A stretch of DNA of 64,000 nucleotides from assembly GCF_007988905.1 (NCBI RefSeq), contig NZ_BJVA01000013.1, positions 1-64,000 of the forward strand, written 5' to 3'. Made by a program: the position numbers and the translations under genes. The stretch is from Gluconobacter kanchanaburiensis NBRC 103587 (GTDB lineage Bacteria > Pseudomonadota > Alphaproteobacteria > Acetobacterales > Acetobacteraceae). The notes under the pieces were generated by a model, which worked only from the letters and a program-made list of their open reading frames with translations, was not told the origin of the DNA and searched no databases. Within the stretch, counting starts at the first letter, position 1. The number at the start of each line of letters is the position of its first letter. This document shows positions 35,147 to 44,691 of the stretch, piece after piece.

Positions 35147-36787
35147 ATGCTTCAGATCGAAAACCTTGTCTTCAACGCCTGGGGACGACAGTTCTTCAAT
35201 CGTGCAAGCGCCAACCTGCCCAACCCGTCCAAGGTGTCTCTTGTCGGCCGGAACGGTGTCGGAAAATCCACACTTTTCAAACTGATCAAGGGCGAGCTTC
35301 AGCCGGATTCTGGTGAAATCGTCATCCCCCGCGCCGCCCGTGTGGCGACCGTGGATCAGGAACACCCCGCCACTCCCATCAGCCTGATCGACACGATCCT
35401 CGCAGCCGATACCGAACGCGCTGCCCTGATGGCCGAGCTGGAGACCGCCGATCCGGAGCGGATGGGCGATATCTGGATGCGCCTGATCGAAATCGACGCA
35501 GACAGCGCCCCTTCCCGCGCCGCAGAAATTCTTAATGGTCTGGGCTTCTCCACGGCCGACCTCGATCGCCCGATGGCTGAGTTCTCCGGTGGCTGGCGCA
35601 TGCGTGTAGCTCTTGCGGCTGCGCTGTTTGCAGAGCCTGACCTACTGCTGCTCGATGAGCCGACGAACTATCTCGATCTAGAAGGTGCCCTGTGGCTGGA
35701 AGCGCGCCTCGCCCGCTATCCCCATTCCGCGCTCATCATCAGCCATGACCGCGAACTGTTAAACAATTCCGTCGATTTCACACTGCACGTCACGGAAGGA
35801 AAGCTGGAACTTTACACCGGCGGCTATGACGATTTCGAACGTCAGCGTGCCGAGAAGATCCGCCTGCAAAGCGCCACACGCGCCAAGCAGGAAGCCGAGC
35901 GCGCCCATCTGCAGTCTTTCGTGGACCGCTTCAAAGCCTCGGCCGCCAAAGCCGCCCAGGCCCAGAGCCGCGTCAAGCGCCTTGCCAAACTGACACCGAT
36001 CGAAACCACGATTGAGGCCTCAGTCTCGCCCTTCCTGCTTCCCTCACCGGCCCGTCCGCTCGCGCCGCCCCTGATCCGGCTGGAAAATGTGGAGGTCGGC
36101 TACGGAGACGATCCAGCCATTCTGCGTGATCTGAACCTCAGGCTCGACGTGGATGACCGTATCGGTCTGCTCGGCGTTAACGGCGCCGGTAAGTCCACCT
36201 TCGCGAAAATGATCGCAGGCGCACTCGAAGTGCGCTCCGGGGAGGTGTCCCGTTCTCCCCGCATTGAAGTCGGCTGGTTCCATCAGCACCAGATCGAAGC
36301 GCTCGACCCCGAACAGACCCCGCTCGACATCATGCGTGAGGCGCGTCCAACGGATAGCGACCAGTCCCACCGCTCCCGTCTGGCGCAGTTCGGCATTCAT
36401 TTCGAAAAACAGGGCACCAAGGTCGAGGCCCTGTCCGGCGGCGAGCGCGCGCGCCTACTGCTGAACATGGTGGCGATGGCCGCCCCGCATCTGCTGATCC
36501 TCGACGAGCCGACCAACCATCTGGACATCGACAGCCGCCGCGCCCTGCTGGACGCCCTGAACAATTACGAAGGCGCGGTCATTCTTATCACTCATGACCG
36601 TTCGCTGATGGAACTGGTCGCAGACCGTCTCTGGCTCGCCGCAGACAACCAGATCGTTCCTTTCGACGGCGACATGGACGATTACGCCCGCTTCGTGATC
36701 GAGCGTGCAAAAGGTGGAACGTCCGCCCCGTCGCAAAAAGCGGCTAAGGAAAAACGGGCCAAGAACAAAAAACAGAAGTCAAAGTGA
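35147..36787 (+). CDS. ABC-F family ATPase
   Basis: This 546-residue cytoplasmic protein has two ABC ATPase domains in one chain and no membrane part. The first has GRNGVGKST and FSGGWRMRVALAAALF with LLLLDEPTNYLD, and the second GVNGAGKST, LSGGERARLLLNMVAM and LLILDEPTNHLDID. The two are joined by a linker rich in charged residues. This is the YheS-type layout of ABC-F proteins, which act on ribosomes, and it ends in a Lys-rich tail. It is a single gene. Confidence 0.93.
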   Translation: MLQIENLVFNAWGRQFFNRASANLPNPSKVSLVGRNGVGKSTLFKLIKGELQPDSGEIVIPRAARVATVDQEHPATPISLIDTILAADTERAALMAELETADPERMGDIWMRLIEIDADSAPSRAAEILNGLGFSTADLDRPMAEFSGGWRMRVALAAALFAEPDLLLLDEPTNYLDLEGALWLEARLARYPHSALIISHDRELLNNSVDFTLHVTEGKLELYTGGYDDFERQRAEKIRLQSATRAKQEAERAHLQSFVDRFKASAAKAAQAQSRVKRLAKLTPIETTIEASVSPFLLPSPARPLAPPLIRLENVEVGYGDDPAILRDLNLRLDVDDRIGLLGVNGAGKSTFAKMIAGALEVRSGEVSRSPRIEVGWFHQHQIEALDPEQTPLDIMREARPTDSDQSHRSRLAQFGIHFEKQGTKVEALSGGERARLLLNMVAMAAPHLLILDEPTNHLDIDSRRALLDALNNYEGAVILITHDRSLMELVADRLWLAADNQIVPFDGDMDDYARFVIERAKGGTSAPSQKAAKEKRAKNKKQKSK

Positions 36788-37058
36788 CATAAATCCGGGC
36801 CGGTTGACGTTTCAGTTTCCATTCGGGATTTCAATATAAACCTCGACTGAAAGGAGCAATATTAATTCAATCAATGTAAAAATATTTATTCACGCAATTG
36901 TAATTAATAAATAATATGTCATTTTCGTAATTTTTGCGTTAAATCAATTTTCTCAACAACGCACTGGCGTAAGTTCCGTGCTGCGGAATAGACATGATCT
37001 GTCGTACACGAAACCAGCCTCTTTCGCCGTACTGCGCAGATTTAAGAAAGGGCAAGAT
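36788..37058. promoter_or_regulatory. AT-rich promoter region before the porin gene
   Basis: The stretch 36830-36955 is far richer in A and T than the rest of the window, with runs such as ATTAATTCAATCAATG and AATTAATAAATAATATG. It probably holds the promoter of the porin gene and possible sites for AT-binding proteins. No defined element was recognised. Confidence 0.4.
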
Positions 37059-38963
37059 GTGTTTCCTGTTGGCGGTCTGATAATCGCGGGGAAAAATTTG
37101 CCGAGACGATACAGACTGCTTCTGGGTGCCATGGTCTTCGGGACTTTCCCTGCCACTGCGTCGGCACAGAGCGCCGATGATCAGGAACTCGCCGCCATCA
37201 AAGCGGAAATGCGTGTACTGGAAGGACGGCTTCATGCCATCGAACAGAGGCGGCATGCCTCTGTTGCCCCTCATAGCGCACGCTCGGCTTCCCTGAGGGC
37301 CGATCCGGTCCATAAATCTCCCTCCCGGATCGAAACAGCGCGTCTTGGGGCTGGACCTGACATGACACATCGGGGCGTTCCCGCAGGCCTGTCCACTCCG
37401 TCACCTTCAACAGCAAGCTTTGCACCAGCGCGAAAAGCTGGCGATTCCTCGGCACCCGGACCAGTCCCTGTGTCCGCCCACCAGACCCCCTCACCCCTTT
37501 TCCAGTGGCTGGGCAATCAGCGGAATGAGGCACACCGCACCAGCATCGATCTGACTTCATCGAGCCCGCTTGCGATTACTCAGACCGAAGTGGATCATCT
37601 GCCTCCCATTTTCCAGATCGGCAACCTGACTGTCCGGCTGGGCGGCTTCATCGACTTTTCCAATATCTGGAGAAGTTCGAACATGACCAGCGGACCGGCG
37701 ACCGCGTGGAATAATTTCCCTTATGCCAACAGCCCCAATCACGGACTAAGCGAAGAGCGCTTCTCTGCGCAGCTCACCCGGTTTTCGACGCTTCTCGAGG
37801 CCAATCCGACAAAAGCGGTGCGCCTTCAGGCCTATGTGGAGGCAGATTTCGGTGGATCGGGTGGCACTACAAACAGCGTACAGATCAATGGTTACACGCC
37901 TCGTCTTCGGCAGGGATATTTCACATTCACGCAAAAAGACTGGGGCTTTCATCTGCTCATGGGTCAGGCCTGGAGCCTAACGACCAATTACGCGAAGGGT
38001 GTTATCCCCCGTCAGGAGCAACTTCCTGCGGTGACGGACAATAACCAGATCCCCGGAATCACTTTCACCCGTGTGCCCCAGATCCGCATCGCCAAGGACT
38101 GGGACAAGAAATACTGGCTGGCGTTGTCGATTGAAGACCCGCAGGCGACAGTCGGTTTCTCGGATGCCCTCAGTTCTGGCGGAACACTTCCGGCGGCCTA
38201 TGGCCGTCTGTCTGGTCCACGCGTCTACTATGCCAATAGCGGAGGCGTACTGCTTAATCCGAATACGCAATACAGTTACAATCCGGCTCCGGATATCGTT
38301 CTTAAAACAGCGGTCGATACGTCTTTTGGGCATTATGAGGTTTTCGGACTGGCCCGCTGGTTCCGGGGGCTCGTACAGCCTGCCGGAGAAAACCATACCC
38401 ACAAGAGTACGCAGTTTGGGGGCGGCGTTGGCGCGGGAATGACAGTTCCGCTGGGAACAGACCGCCTTCAGTTGACAGGCAACGTCCTTGCTGGCCAGGG
38501 CGTCGGCCGTTACGGACCGAGCCTCATCCCCGACACCACGTTCGATCATAACGGCAACCCCAGTCCGGTCCCCGAGATCATGGGCTCTCTCGGGCTCGTG
38601 GGCCACCCTGCACGTTCAGTGCTGCTCTACACCTATGGCGGCGTCGAGAGCGCTGGCCGACGCACCTATCTGGGCGCGGATGGTTTGCAGCACGGTTACG
38701 GCGCAACCGATCTGAATCTGTCCGGATGTGATTATGAATTTGGAACATGCTCGGCCCAGACCAGAACACTGGCTTCCCTGACTGCCGGTGGATGGTGGCA
38801 CTTTCTGGACGGTCATTACGGCAGTGTCATGGGCGGCCTTCAGTACACTTACATCCGCAAGTTTGCCTTCAAGGGTAATGACGGTGCGGATCATGCTGTC
38901 GATCCCACAACCTACGGGCATACCGTATACGTGACCTTCCGCTACTACCCGTTCCAGCAGTGA
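37059..38963 (+). CDS. Outer-membrane porin (DcaP-like)
   Basis: This protein of about 634 residues carries a signal peptide (YRLLLGAMVFGTFPATASA), then a coiled coil (QELAAIKAEMRVLEGRLHAIEQRR), a Pro/Ser-rich linker and a beta-barrel of about 390 residues starting near LPPIFQIGNLTVRLGGFIDFSNIWR. This layout matches the trimeric porins of acetic acid bacteria related to DcaP. It ends FRYYPFQQ. The start is uncertain: GTG 37059 has AAAGGG upstream, TTG 37098 has GGGGA, and GTG 36978 is also in frame. It lets small organic molecules cross the outer membrane. Confidence 0.83.
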   Translation: MFPVGGLIIAGKNLPRRYRLLLGAMVFGTFPATASAQSADDQELAAIKAEMRVLEGRLHAIEQRRHASVAPHSARSASLRADPVHKSPSRIETARLGAGPDMTHRGVPAGLSTPSPSTASFAPARKAGDSSAPGPVPVSAHQTPSPLFQWLGNQRNEAHRTSIDLTSSSPLAITQTEVDHLPPIFQIGNLTVRLGGFIDFSNIWRSSNMTSGPATAWNNFPYANSPNHGLSEERFSAQLTRFSTLLEANPTKAVRLQAYVEADFGGSGGTTNSVQINGYTPRLRQGYFTFTQKDWGFHLLMGQAWSLTTNYAKGVIPRQEQLPAVTDNNQIPGITFTRVPQIRIAKDWDKKYWLALSIEDPQATVGFSDALSSGGTLPAAYGRLSGPRVYYANSGGVLLNPNTQYSYNPAPDIVLKTAVDTSFGHYEVFGLARWFRGLVQPAGENHTHKSTQFGGGVGAGMTVPLGTDRLQLTGNVLAGQGVGRYGPSLIPDTTFDHNGNPSPVPEIMGSLGLVGHPARSVLLYTYGGVESAGRRTYLGADGLQHGYGATDLNLSGCDYEFGTCSAQTRTLASLTAGGWWHFLDGHYGSVMGGLQYTYIRKFAFKGNDGADHAVDPTTYGHTVYVTFRYYPFQQ

Positions 38964-39056
38964 TGTCAGGGAAGCACCGATCTTCCCGGAGATCCTACTC
39001 AGGACTGGCCGAAACCTTTTCATAATCCTTACGCCCCTGACACCCAGGAGAATTTC

Positions 39057-40337
39057 ATGTCCGGCACCACAACACAGGCGCCACCATCGGCATCAGTGCA
39101 ACCGCAGACACTTCAGCCACTTTACGTGCTGTCGTGGTTTCTCTGCGCCCTGTTCTATTTTTACCAGTACGCCATCCGCTCTGCCCCTGGCATCATGCAG
39201 GATGAACTGACCCGGGCCTGGGGCAACAGCCATCTAGGTCTGATGATCGCGTCCTACTATATCGTCTATGCGCTGATGGCTCTCGCGGTCGGTGTGCTAC
39301 TGGACCGGTATGGCGCCCATGCCATCATGCCGATGTTCATTGCAGTGACCGGCGTGGGATGTCTGATCTTCAGTCAGGGTAGTCTCGCTGCCGGGATCGG
39401 CGGCTACGTCATACAGGGCATTGGAGCGATCTGCGCGTTCGTTGGTGCGTCCTATGTGGCCGCGCGTTATCTCCCTGCACGGACGCTTGCGCTGTTTGTC
39501 GGGCTGACACAGTGCATGGGCATGGCCGGCGCTGCATTCGGCTCCAAGCCAACGCGCATCCTGATTGATCCGCATGGTTCATTCCATATTCCCTGGCAAT
39601 CCGTCTGGCTGGGCTTTGGCGTGATCGGTCTGCTGCTGGCGGTAGCGGTCTTTTTTGTCATGCCGCGCGACACGGGTGACAGCGCCCACCACCACGGTGA
39701 TTTTTCGGTCGCAAATCTGCTGCGCCCTTTCAAAATCATCTTTTCCAATCCCCAGAGCTGGATCGCGGGTCTTGCCGGAGGTCTGCTGTTTGTTCCGACG
39801 ACGATCGGAGCTCTGGGCTGGGGGGCGCTGATGCTCAGCAAGGGCGAGCATACGACCATGGGCTTTGCAGCAACTGACGTCTCAATGGTTCCCATCGGCT
39901 GGGTGATCGGATGTCCACTGCTGGGATGGATTTCTGACCGGATCGGCCGTCGCAAACCCGTACTGATCGGCGGCGCGCTGGTTCTGCTGGCGGCTTCGCT
40001 ATGCGCCCTTTATGTTCCAGTCGGCGTTCTGCCGCATTATTCCGTCGCGCTGATCATGGGCATCGCATCCGGCGCGGCGATGATTCCGTTTTCCTCGATG
40101 AAGGAAGTGAACCCACCGGAGGTCAAGGGAACGGCCGCGGGCGTCATGAATTTTCTTGTTTTCGGTACGACGGGCATTATGTCCCCACTCGTTTCCGCCC
40201 TGATGGGAAAGAATGCGCCGGAGACGATGGAACAGTTCCGAACTGCTTTTTTTCCGCTGGTAATCGGAATTGGCATCGCTGTCGTTCTGGGTTTCCTTCT
40301 TCAGGAAACTGGCTGGAAAGTCCGTAAGTCAAACTGA
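39057..40337 (+). CDS. MFS transporter
   Basis: This 426-residue inner-membrane protein has 12 predicted helices. The first helix has YVLSWFLCALFYFYQYAIRSAPGIMQDEL, and loop 2-3 carries VGVLLDRYGAHAIMP, the usual MFS signature. The sister loop 8-9 has LLGWISDRIGRRKPVL. The substrate is unknown; the N-terminal part resembles organic anion or sugar-acid transporters. The gene is followed by a bidirectional terminator. Confidence 0.85.
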   Translation: MSGTTTQAPPSASVQPQTLQPLYVLSWFLCALFYFYQYAIRSAPGIMQDELTRAWGNSHLGLMIASYYIVYALMALAVGVLLDRYGAHAIMPMFIAVTGVGCLIFSQGSLAAGIGGYVIQGIGAICAFVGASYVAARYLPARTLALFVGLTQCMGMAGAAFGSKPTRILIDPHGSFHIPWQSVWLGFGVIGLLLAVAVFFVMPRDTGDSAHHHGDFSVANLLRPFKIIFSNPQSWIAGLAGGLLFVPTTIGALGWGALMLSKGEHTTMGFAATDVSMVPIGWVIGCPLLGWISDRIGRRKPVLIGGALVLLAASLCALYVPVGVLPHYSVALIMGIASGAAMIPFSSMKEVNPPEVKGTAAGVMNFLVFGTTGIMSPLVSALMGKNAPETMEQFRTAFFPLVIGIGIAVVLGFLLQETGWKVRKSN

Positions 40338-40359
40338 TTTTCAGGATAGGATAACCTAT

Positions 40360-40392
40360 AAAAAACGGCCCATTTGCATGGGCCGTTTTTTT
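40360..40392. terminator. Bidirectional intrinsic terminator between the MFS and yceI genes
   Basis: AAAAAACGGCCCAT-TTGC-ATGGGCCGTTTTTT is a near-perfect stem with A-run on one side and T-run on the other, in a 68-nt gap between convergent genes. It can end transcription from both directions. Confidence 0.95.
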
Positions 40393-40405
40393 GTTCGAGC
40401 AAACT

Positions 40406-41020
40406 TTATTTCGCGGCACTCTTTTCAAAAGCGCCTGCGATCGTCAGCTTCACGTCATCGCCGACATAGGGAACATATTTTTTCACACCGAAATCGCTAC
40501 GATGGATTGTCGCCTCTGCCTGAAAACCGACCGTGTAGGCTTTGTCCATCGGATTAACGCCAGCCCCGACGAAATGGACATGCAGGACTTCAGGATGGGT
40601 CACACCATGTAGGGTCAGATTACCGGTTACGAGGGCTTCGTCGGCACTGGTTTTACGAACCTGTGTGGAAACAAATGTCGCATCCGGATATTTCGCAACG
40701 TCGAACCAATCCGCTTCCTTGAGCTCGCCTGTCAGCACAGTGCTCGTGGTGGAAACGCTCGAAACCGGAATGGTTACATTCAGATAGGAGGCTTCAGGAT
40801 GTGCCGCATCAAGCTGGAGCGTGCCCGTCACGCCGGAAAACTGACCGGAATAATAGGTGAAGCCGAAATGCAGAACGGAAAAGCCGATCTGCGTGTGGCT
40901 GCTTTCTACCACGTAGGATCCGGACGAAACGTCTGAGGATGCCGTCGCAGCGAAAGCTGATGAAGACAGAAGAGCGACGGCAAATGCGGCGCTGATATTC
41001 GTGAAGAAACGCATGTTCAT
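40406..41020 (-). CDS. YceI-family periplasmic protein
   Basis: This 204-residue protein has a signal peptide (cleavage after SSAFA) and the lipocalin-like YceI fold (YVVESSHTQIGFSVLHFGFTYYSGQFSGV, VTIPVSSVSTTS, ADWFDVAKYPDATFVST, LTLHGVTHPEVLHV). YceI proteins bind isoprenoid-type lipids in the periplasm. ATG 41020 has AAGGA upstream at a workable distance; in-frame ATGs at 41047 and 41014 are alternatives. The next gene upstream is the dioxygenase, in the same direction with a 33-nt gap, so they may form one transcript. Confidence 0.9.
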   Translation of the reverse strand: MNMRFFTNISAAFAVALLSSSAFAATASSDVSSGSYVVESSHTQIGFSVLHFGFTYYSGQFSGVTGTLQLDAAHPEASYLNVTIPVSSVSTTSTVLTGELKEADWFDVAKYPDATFVSTQVRKTSADEALVTGNLTLHGVTHPEVLHVHFVGAGVNPMDKAYTVGFQAEATIHRSDFGVKKYVPYVGDDVKLTIAGAFEKSAAK

Positions 41021-41053
41021 GGTATCATGATCCTTAGTTGAAAACAAAATAAG

Positions 41054-41875
41054 TCAGCCAAACCGGAAGCCGGACAGGGCTTTGCCCATGACGACATCGC
41101 TGTAAACGCAATGGCCAGGGTCGGTTCCCGCAGCCCCGGCAGCGAACAGCAGGGGAAGCAGGTGTTCTGGTTCCGGATGGCAGTCGCGGGCGAACGGAGC
41201 ATTGCCCCAGTCCAGAAGCCTGCTACTGCGAAGATCGGAAGGTGCTTCGACAGTGTCACGCAACCATCTGTCGAACTCCACAGATCGTTCATTCGACGTC
41301 CTGTCAGGACGCATGAGAAAACGCATGTTGTGGTAGCTCATGCCTGTCCCAACAATCAGGATATTCTCAGTCCGCAGAGGCTCAAGCGCCTGCCCCAGCC
41401 GCATGACGCCCGTCGCATCCATTGTCTGTGGCAACGAGATTTCCACGACCGGGATACTGGCTTCCGGAAAGGCGAGCATGAAAGGAATAAACACACCATG
41501 GTCCAGACCCCGCTTGGCATCCTCCGTACCAGCGATACCTGCTTCCGCCGCAAGAGCGATAACCCTTGCCGCCAGAGACGGATTGCCCGGGACAGGATAC
41601 TGAAGCTGGTAAGTATGAGCAGGGAAACCATAATAATCGTAGATCAGGGACGGTTTTGCCGCTGAACCTGCCACAAGGCCAGGTGTTTCCCAGTGTCCGG
41701 ACATGACCACAATCGCATCCGGTCGGCGTGGCAGTCCCGTTCCCACAGAACGAAGGTAGGCGGCCATACGATCCCAGATGTTCTCCCATTCCATGAAAAA
41801 ACATGGTCCTCCCCCGTGAGGGAGGAAAAGCGTCGGCTGCCGGATCTGGGCCGGTTTTTGCTTCTCACTTGTCAT
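41054..41875 (-). CDS. Class III extradiol dioxygenase (4,5-DOPA dioxygenase / YgiD-like)
   Basis: This 273-residue cytoplasmic enzyme belongs to the LigB-type extradiol dioxygenase superfamily, DODA branch. Metal ligand motifs are LFLPHGGGPCFFM, IVVMSGHWET and LDHGVFIPFMLAFP. DODA-type enzymes cleave catechol rings such as that of DOPA; the bacterial substrate is generally unknown. ATG 41875 follows an AGGATC-like site; the frame extends further upstream to 42091 but that part overlaps the divergent LysR gene. A divergent LysR regulator lies 105 nt away, a common pairing. Confidence 0.9.
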   Translation of the reverse strand: MTSEKQKPAQIRQPTLFLPHGGGPCFFMEWENIWDRMAAYLRSVGTGLPRRPDAIVVMSGHWETPGLVAGSAAKPSLIYDYYGFPAHTYQLQYPVPGNPSLAARVIALAAEAGIAGTEDAKRGLDHGVFIPFMLAFPEASIPVVEISLPQTMDATGVMRLGQALEPLRTENILIVGTGMSYHNMRFLMRPDRTSNERSVEFDRWLRDTVEAPSDLRSSRLLDWGNAPFARDCHPEPEHLLPLLFAAGAAGTDPGHCVYSDVVMGKALSGFRFG

Positions 41876-41980
41876 GATCCTGCCTTCGTCCGGGTTAGAA
41901 AGGCCAGATGTTGCCCTTACCACTGGAAAAGAATAATTCCTCATTTCGGGAAATGATCTGACACCAGGAGTGTGAGGCGA

Positions 41981-42892
41981 ATGCTTGATCGCATTACGGG
42001 GATGCAGGTTTTCGCAAGGGTGGTAGCTCAGGGAAGTTTTTCGGGGGCTGCCCGTTCCCTGGGTCTGTCGCAAACCATGGTAACCAAGCATATCGCCACT
42101 CTCGAAGGAAGGCTGGGAGTATCACTGTTTCACCGCAGCACCCGTAGGCTGTCCCTGACTGAACCAGGACGTCTCCTGCTCGTGCGTTGCCAGAAAATCC
42201 TCTCGGATTTCGAGGACATGGAACAGGAAGTCTCCGCCGAAAATCAGGAAGCACGCGGCCTTCTGCGAATGAACGCACCCGTCTCCTTTGCTATCAGGCA
42301 TGTGGGGCCGATTATGTCTGAATTCAGCCGTCGACACCCTCTTGTCACAGTTGAACTTGGACTGGATGACCGAAGGATCGACCCCATTACGGAAGGCTGG
42401 GATCTGACGCTGCGCATTGGGCGAATGCCCTCAAGTGCCCTACGCTCGCGTCGATTGGCAAGGATCGATTTCGTTGTCTGTGCGTCGCCTTCCTACCTTG
42501 AAGAACGAGGCCTACCTCTGACAATCGCTGATCTTCAGACCCATCATTGTCTGGGTTACACATTAGGGGAAGACGTCAGCACAGGACGCTGGAGTTTCGG
42601 CGCGAATGGTGAACGCACGGTTCCAGTCAATGGTCCCATGCACGCCAATAACGGAGACGTCCTACGTGAAGCGGCCGTTGCCGGTCAGGGCATCATTTAT
42701 CAGCCGACCTTCATCGTCTGGGATGAACTGAAGTCCGGCAGGCTCGTGGCCCTGTCTCTGGATGCACCAACAATCACCGGGCCCGAGCTTCACGCGGTTT
42801 ACGCTCCGACCCCGCATGTTCCACTCAAGATCCGGGTCATGATCGATTTTCTGGTGGCACAGTATGGACCGGTTCCGCCGTGGGAAATCTGA
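41981..42892 (+). CDS. LysR-family transcriptional regulator
   Basis: This 303-residue protein has the LysR N-terminal helix-turn-helix (MQVFARVVAQGSFSGAARSLGLSQTMVTKHIATLEGRLGVSLFHRSTRRLSLTE in substance, about residues 8-62) and the periplasmic-binding-like effector domain. ATG 41981 is used; a GTG at 41972 is in frame. It is divergent from the extradiol dioxygenase, which it probably controls. Confidence 0.92.
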   Translation: MLDRITGMQVFARVVAQGSFSGAARSLGLSQTMVTKHIATLEGRLGVSLFHRSTRRLSLTEPGRLLLVRCQKILSDFEDMEQEVSAENQEARGLLRMNAPVSFAIRHVGPIMSEFSRRHPLVTVELGLDDRRIDPITEGWDLTLRIGRMPSSALRSRRLARIDFVVCASPSYLEERGLPLTIADLQTHHCLGYTLGEDVSTGRWSFGANGERTVPVNGPMHANNGDVLREAAVAGQGIIYQPTFIVWDELKSGRLVALSLDAPTITGPELHAVYAPTPHVPLKIRVMIDFLVAQYGPVPPWEI

Positions 42893-42910
42893 CGGAACCG
42901 GAAATTTGCC

Positions 42911-44623
42911 TTATTGAGCCGTTTCCGGTGCGGTTTTCTGCATGGTTTTCTGACGAATGGCGGCGAATTCGGAAGTCGCACTCCATTGGGGCCAGTCATG
43001 CGAGAACGCAACATCATGCCCGACCTTCCATACCGCCCACACATCCTGTGCAGCCCCCCTGACGTCCCAGGCGGGGCTCCAGGCATCGCAGGCCTGATGG
43101 TAACAGGCCATATAGTCTGTCAGCCATTTTTCACCCGCATCCGTGCCGCCCTTCAGCAGATCGAACTTTCCGGCCATATCCATGACGGCAAGCACCGGAA
43201 CGCCCGCCCGGGCGAAGGGAAGGTGGTCAGCCCGGTAAAACGCGCCGCGCTCTGGCATGGCCTCAGGCTGTGCCGTGCGCCCCTGCAGTTCTACAGCAGC
43301 AGAAAACTGGTCCTGAAGGGTATCCTGTCCGGCGCCGATGATGAACGCATTGTGCGCAGGTCCCGCCATTTGCAGAACATCCATCGTCAGGTTTGCAGCC
43401 GTCTTGTCCAATGGAGCCAGAGGGTGCGCGACATACCATCCCGATCCCAGAAGACCCCTTTCCTCCCCTGTCCAGGCGGCGAAACGAACAGTCCGCTCGG
43501 GTTTTGGCCCCTTCCTGAAAGCCCGGGCAATTTCGAAAAGAGCGGCAATTCCCGACCCATCATCGATGGCGCCCCGCCGAATGACGGTCTTACCAGCGGC
43601 ATCCGTGCTTTTCCCGTAAGCATCCCAGTGTGCCCCGAACATGACCGTTTCATCCGGATATTTGGCACCCATAATTTTGGCGAGAACGTTCTGGCTTTGC
43701 AGCCGGTCGACCGTGACGGGAAGATCAGCGGAGAAGGACGTATGTTTCAAAGTGACAGGCCGGAAATCCTCCGAACGTGCCCTGATGCGCAGCGCCGCGA
43801 GATCCAGTCCAGCCTGCCGGAACAGGGCATCGGCGGCTTTTCCTTCAAGCCAGCCCTGCACGGGCACCGGACGGCTTTCGCTGGCCGCATGCGCGACGTC
43901 ATAGGCTTCCCCGCCCGGCGCAATCACGGTGCTCCAGGGATAGGACGCGCCTGCCGTATCATGAACGATCAGGGCAGCCACGGCACCACGGCGGGCTGCT
44001 TCTTCGTATTTATAGGTCCAGCGGCCGTAATACGTCATGGTTTTTCCGCCGAAACGGCCCGAAACCGGCTCGTCGGGTGTGGCGTCGAAATCCGGATCGT
44101 TGACGAGGAAGACCGCGACCTTGCCCTTCAGATCCACGTCCTTGAAATCATCCCAGTGCCGCTCGGGCGCGTGAACGCCGTATCCCACAAAGACCATGGG
44201 CGCATTCTGGACGCGCAGCCTGTCCTCAGGCAGCAGTGTCGAAAGGTAAATGTCCTTGAGCTGAACGAGAGGCAGGGTGGTTTTGCGTGTTTTTACGCTT
44301 ACGGTACCCGCGGCCGATGTTCTTGTCCGAAGCATCGGCACGGTCTGAGTCCAGCCACCGTTTTCGCCAGCCGGTTCAAGACCCAGAGCCTTAAATTGTT
44401 CGATTAGCCAGGGGACCGTCACCGCCTCCCCTTCAGTTCCCGGCGCACGCCCCTGAAATTCGTCTGATGCCAGCACTTTGATCGTCTGCGACATGCGCGA
44501 CGGACTGATATCCGCGGACAATTCGGTATTCGCGAAAACAGGAGAACACAGGCCGCTGATGAGTGTGGCGGCAAGCAGCAGGCTGCGTGAGGAAGCAGGC
44601 CGGGATTTGGCGGAGGAGGTCAC
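42911..44623 (-). CDS. Exported M28-family metallopeptidase
   Basis: This protein of about 570 residues has a signal peptide (LLLAATLISGLCSPVFA) and the M28 zinc peptidase domain with a PA insert (VFVGYGVHAPE, VAALIVHDTAGASYPW). Zinc ligands lie in VMFGAHWDAYG, IDDGSGIAALFE, WTGEERGLLGS, and the C-terminal YRADHLPFARAGVP. It cleaves peptides from the N-terminus outside the cytoplasm. GTG 44623 is chosen over the ATG at 44695, which sits inside an intrinsic terminator hairpin. The M3 peptidase gene lies upstream in the same direction. Confidence 0.87.
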   Translation of the reverse strand: MTSSAKSRPASSRSLLLAATLISGLCSPVFANTELSADISPSRMSQTIKVLASDEFQGRAPGTEGEAVTVPWLIEQFKALGLEPAGENGGWTQTVPMLRTRTSAAGTVSVKTRKTTLPLVQLKDIYLSTLLPEDRLRVQNAPMVFVGYGVHAPERHWDDFKDVDLKGKVAVFLVNDPDFDATPDEPVSGRFGGKTMTYYGRWTYKYEEAARRGAVAALIVHDTAGASYPWSTVIAPGGEAYDVAHAASESRPVPVQGWLEGKAADALFRQAGLDLAALRIRARSEDFRPVTLKHTSFSADLPVTVDRLQSQNVLAKIMGAKYPDETVMFGAHWDAYGKSTDAAGKTVIRRGAIDDGSGIAALFEIARAFRKGPKPERTVRFAAWTGEERGLLGSGWYVAHPLAPLDKTAANLTMDVLQMAGPAHNAFIIGAGQDTLQDQFSAAVELQGRTAQPEAMPERGAFYRADHLPFARAGVPVLAVMDMAGKFDLLKGGTDAGEKWLTDYMACYHQACDAWSPAWDVRGAAQDVWAVWKVGHDVAFSHDWPQWSATSEFAAIRQKTMQKTAPETAQ

Positions 44624-44652
44624 GGATCTTCGTCTTTCGGTTGCGTCTTGCG

Positions 44653-44686
44653 AAAAACGGGAGGCGGGCTGGCCCCTCCTCCCGTC
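44653..44686 (-). terminator. Intrinsic terminator after the M3 peptidase gene
   Basis: On the minus strand GACGGGAGG-AGGGGCCAGCCCG-CCTCCCGTTTTT makes a strong stem followed by T residues, 6 nt after the M3 stop codon. It argues against the ATG at 44695 as the start of the next gene, since that ATG would be transcribed only by read-through. Confidence 0.88.
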
Positions 44687-44691
44687 TGCAC

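Noticed and set aside
42914-44407. 497-codon plus-strand open frame opposite the M28 peptidase
   Set aside because: The opposite frame has all M28 zinc motifs and a signal peptide; the plus-strand product resembles no protein.
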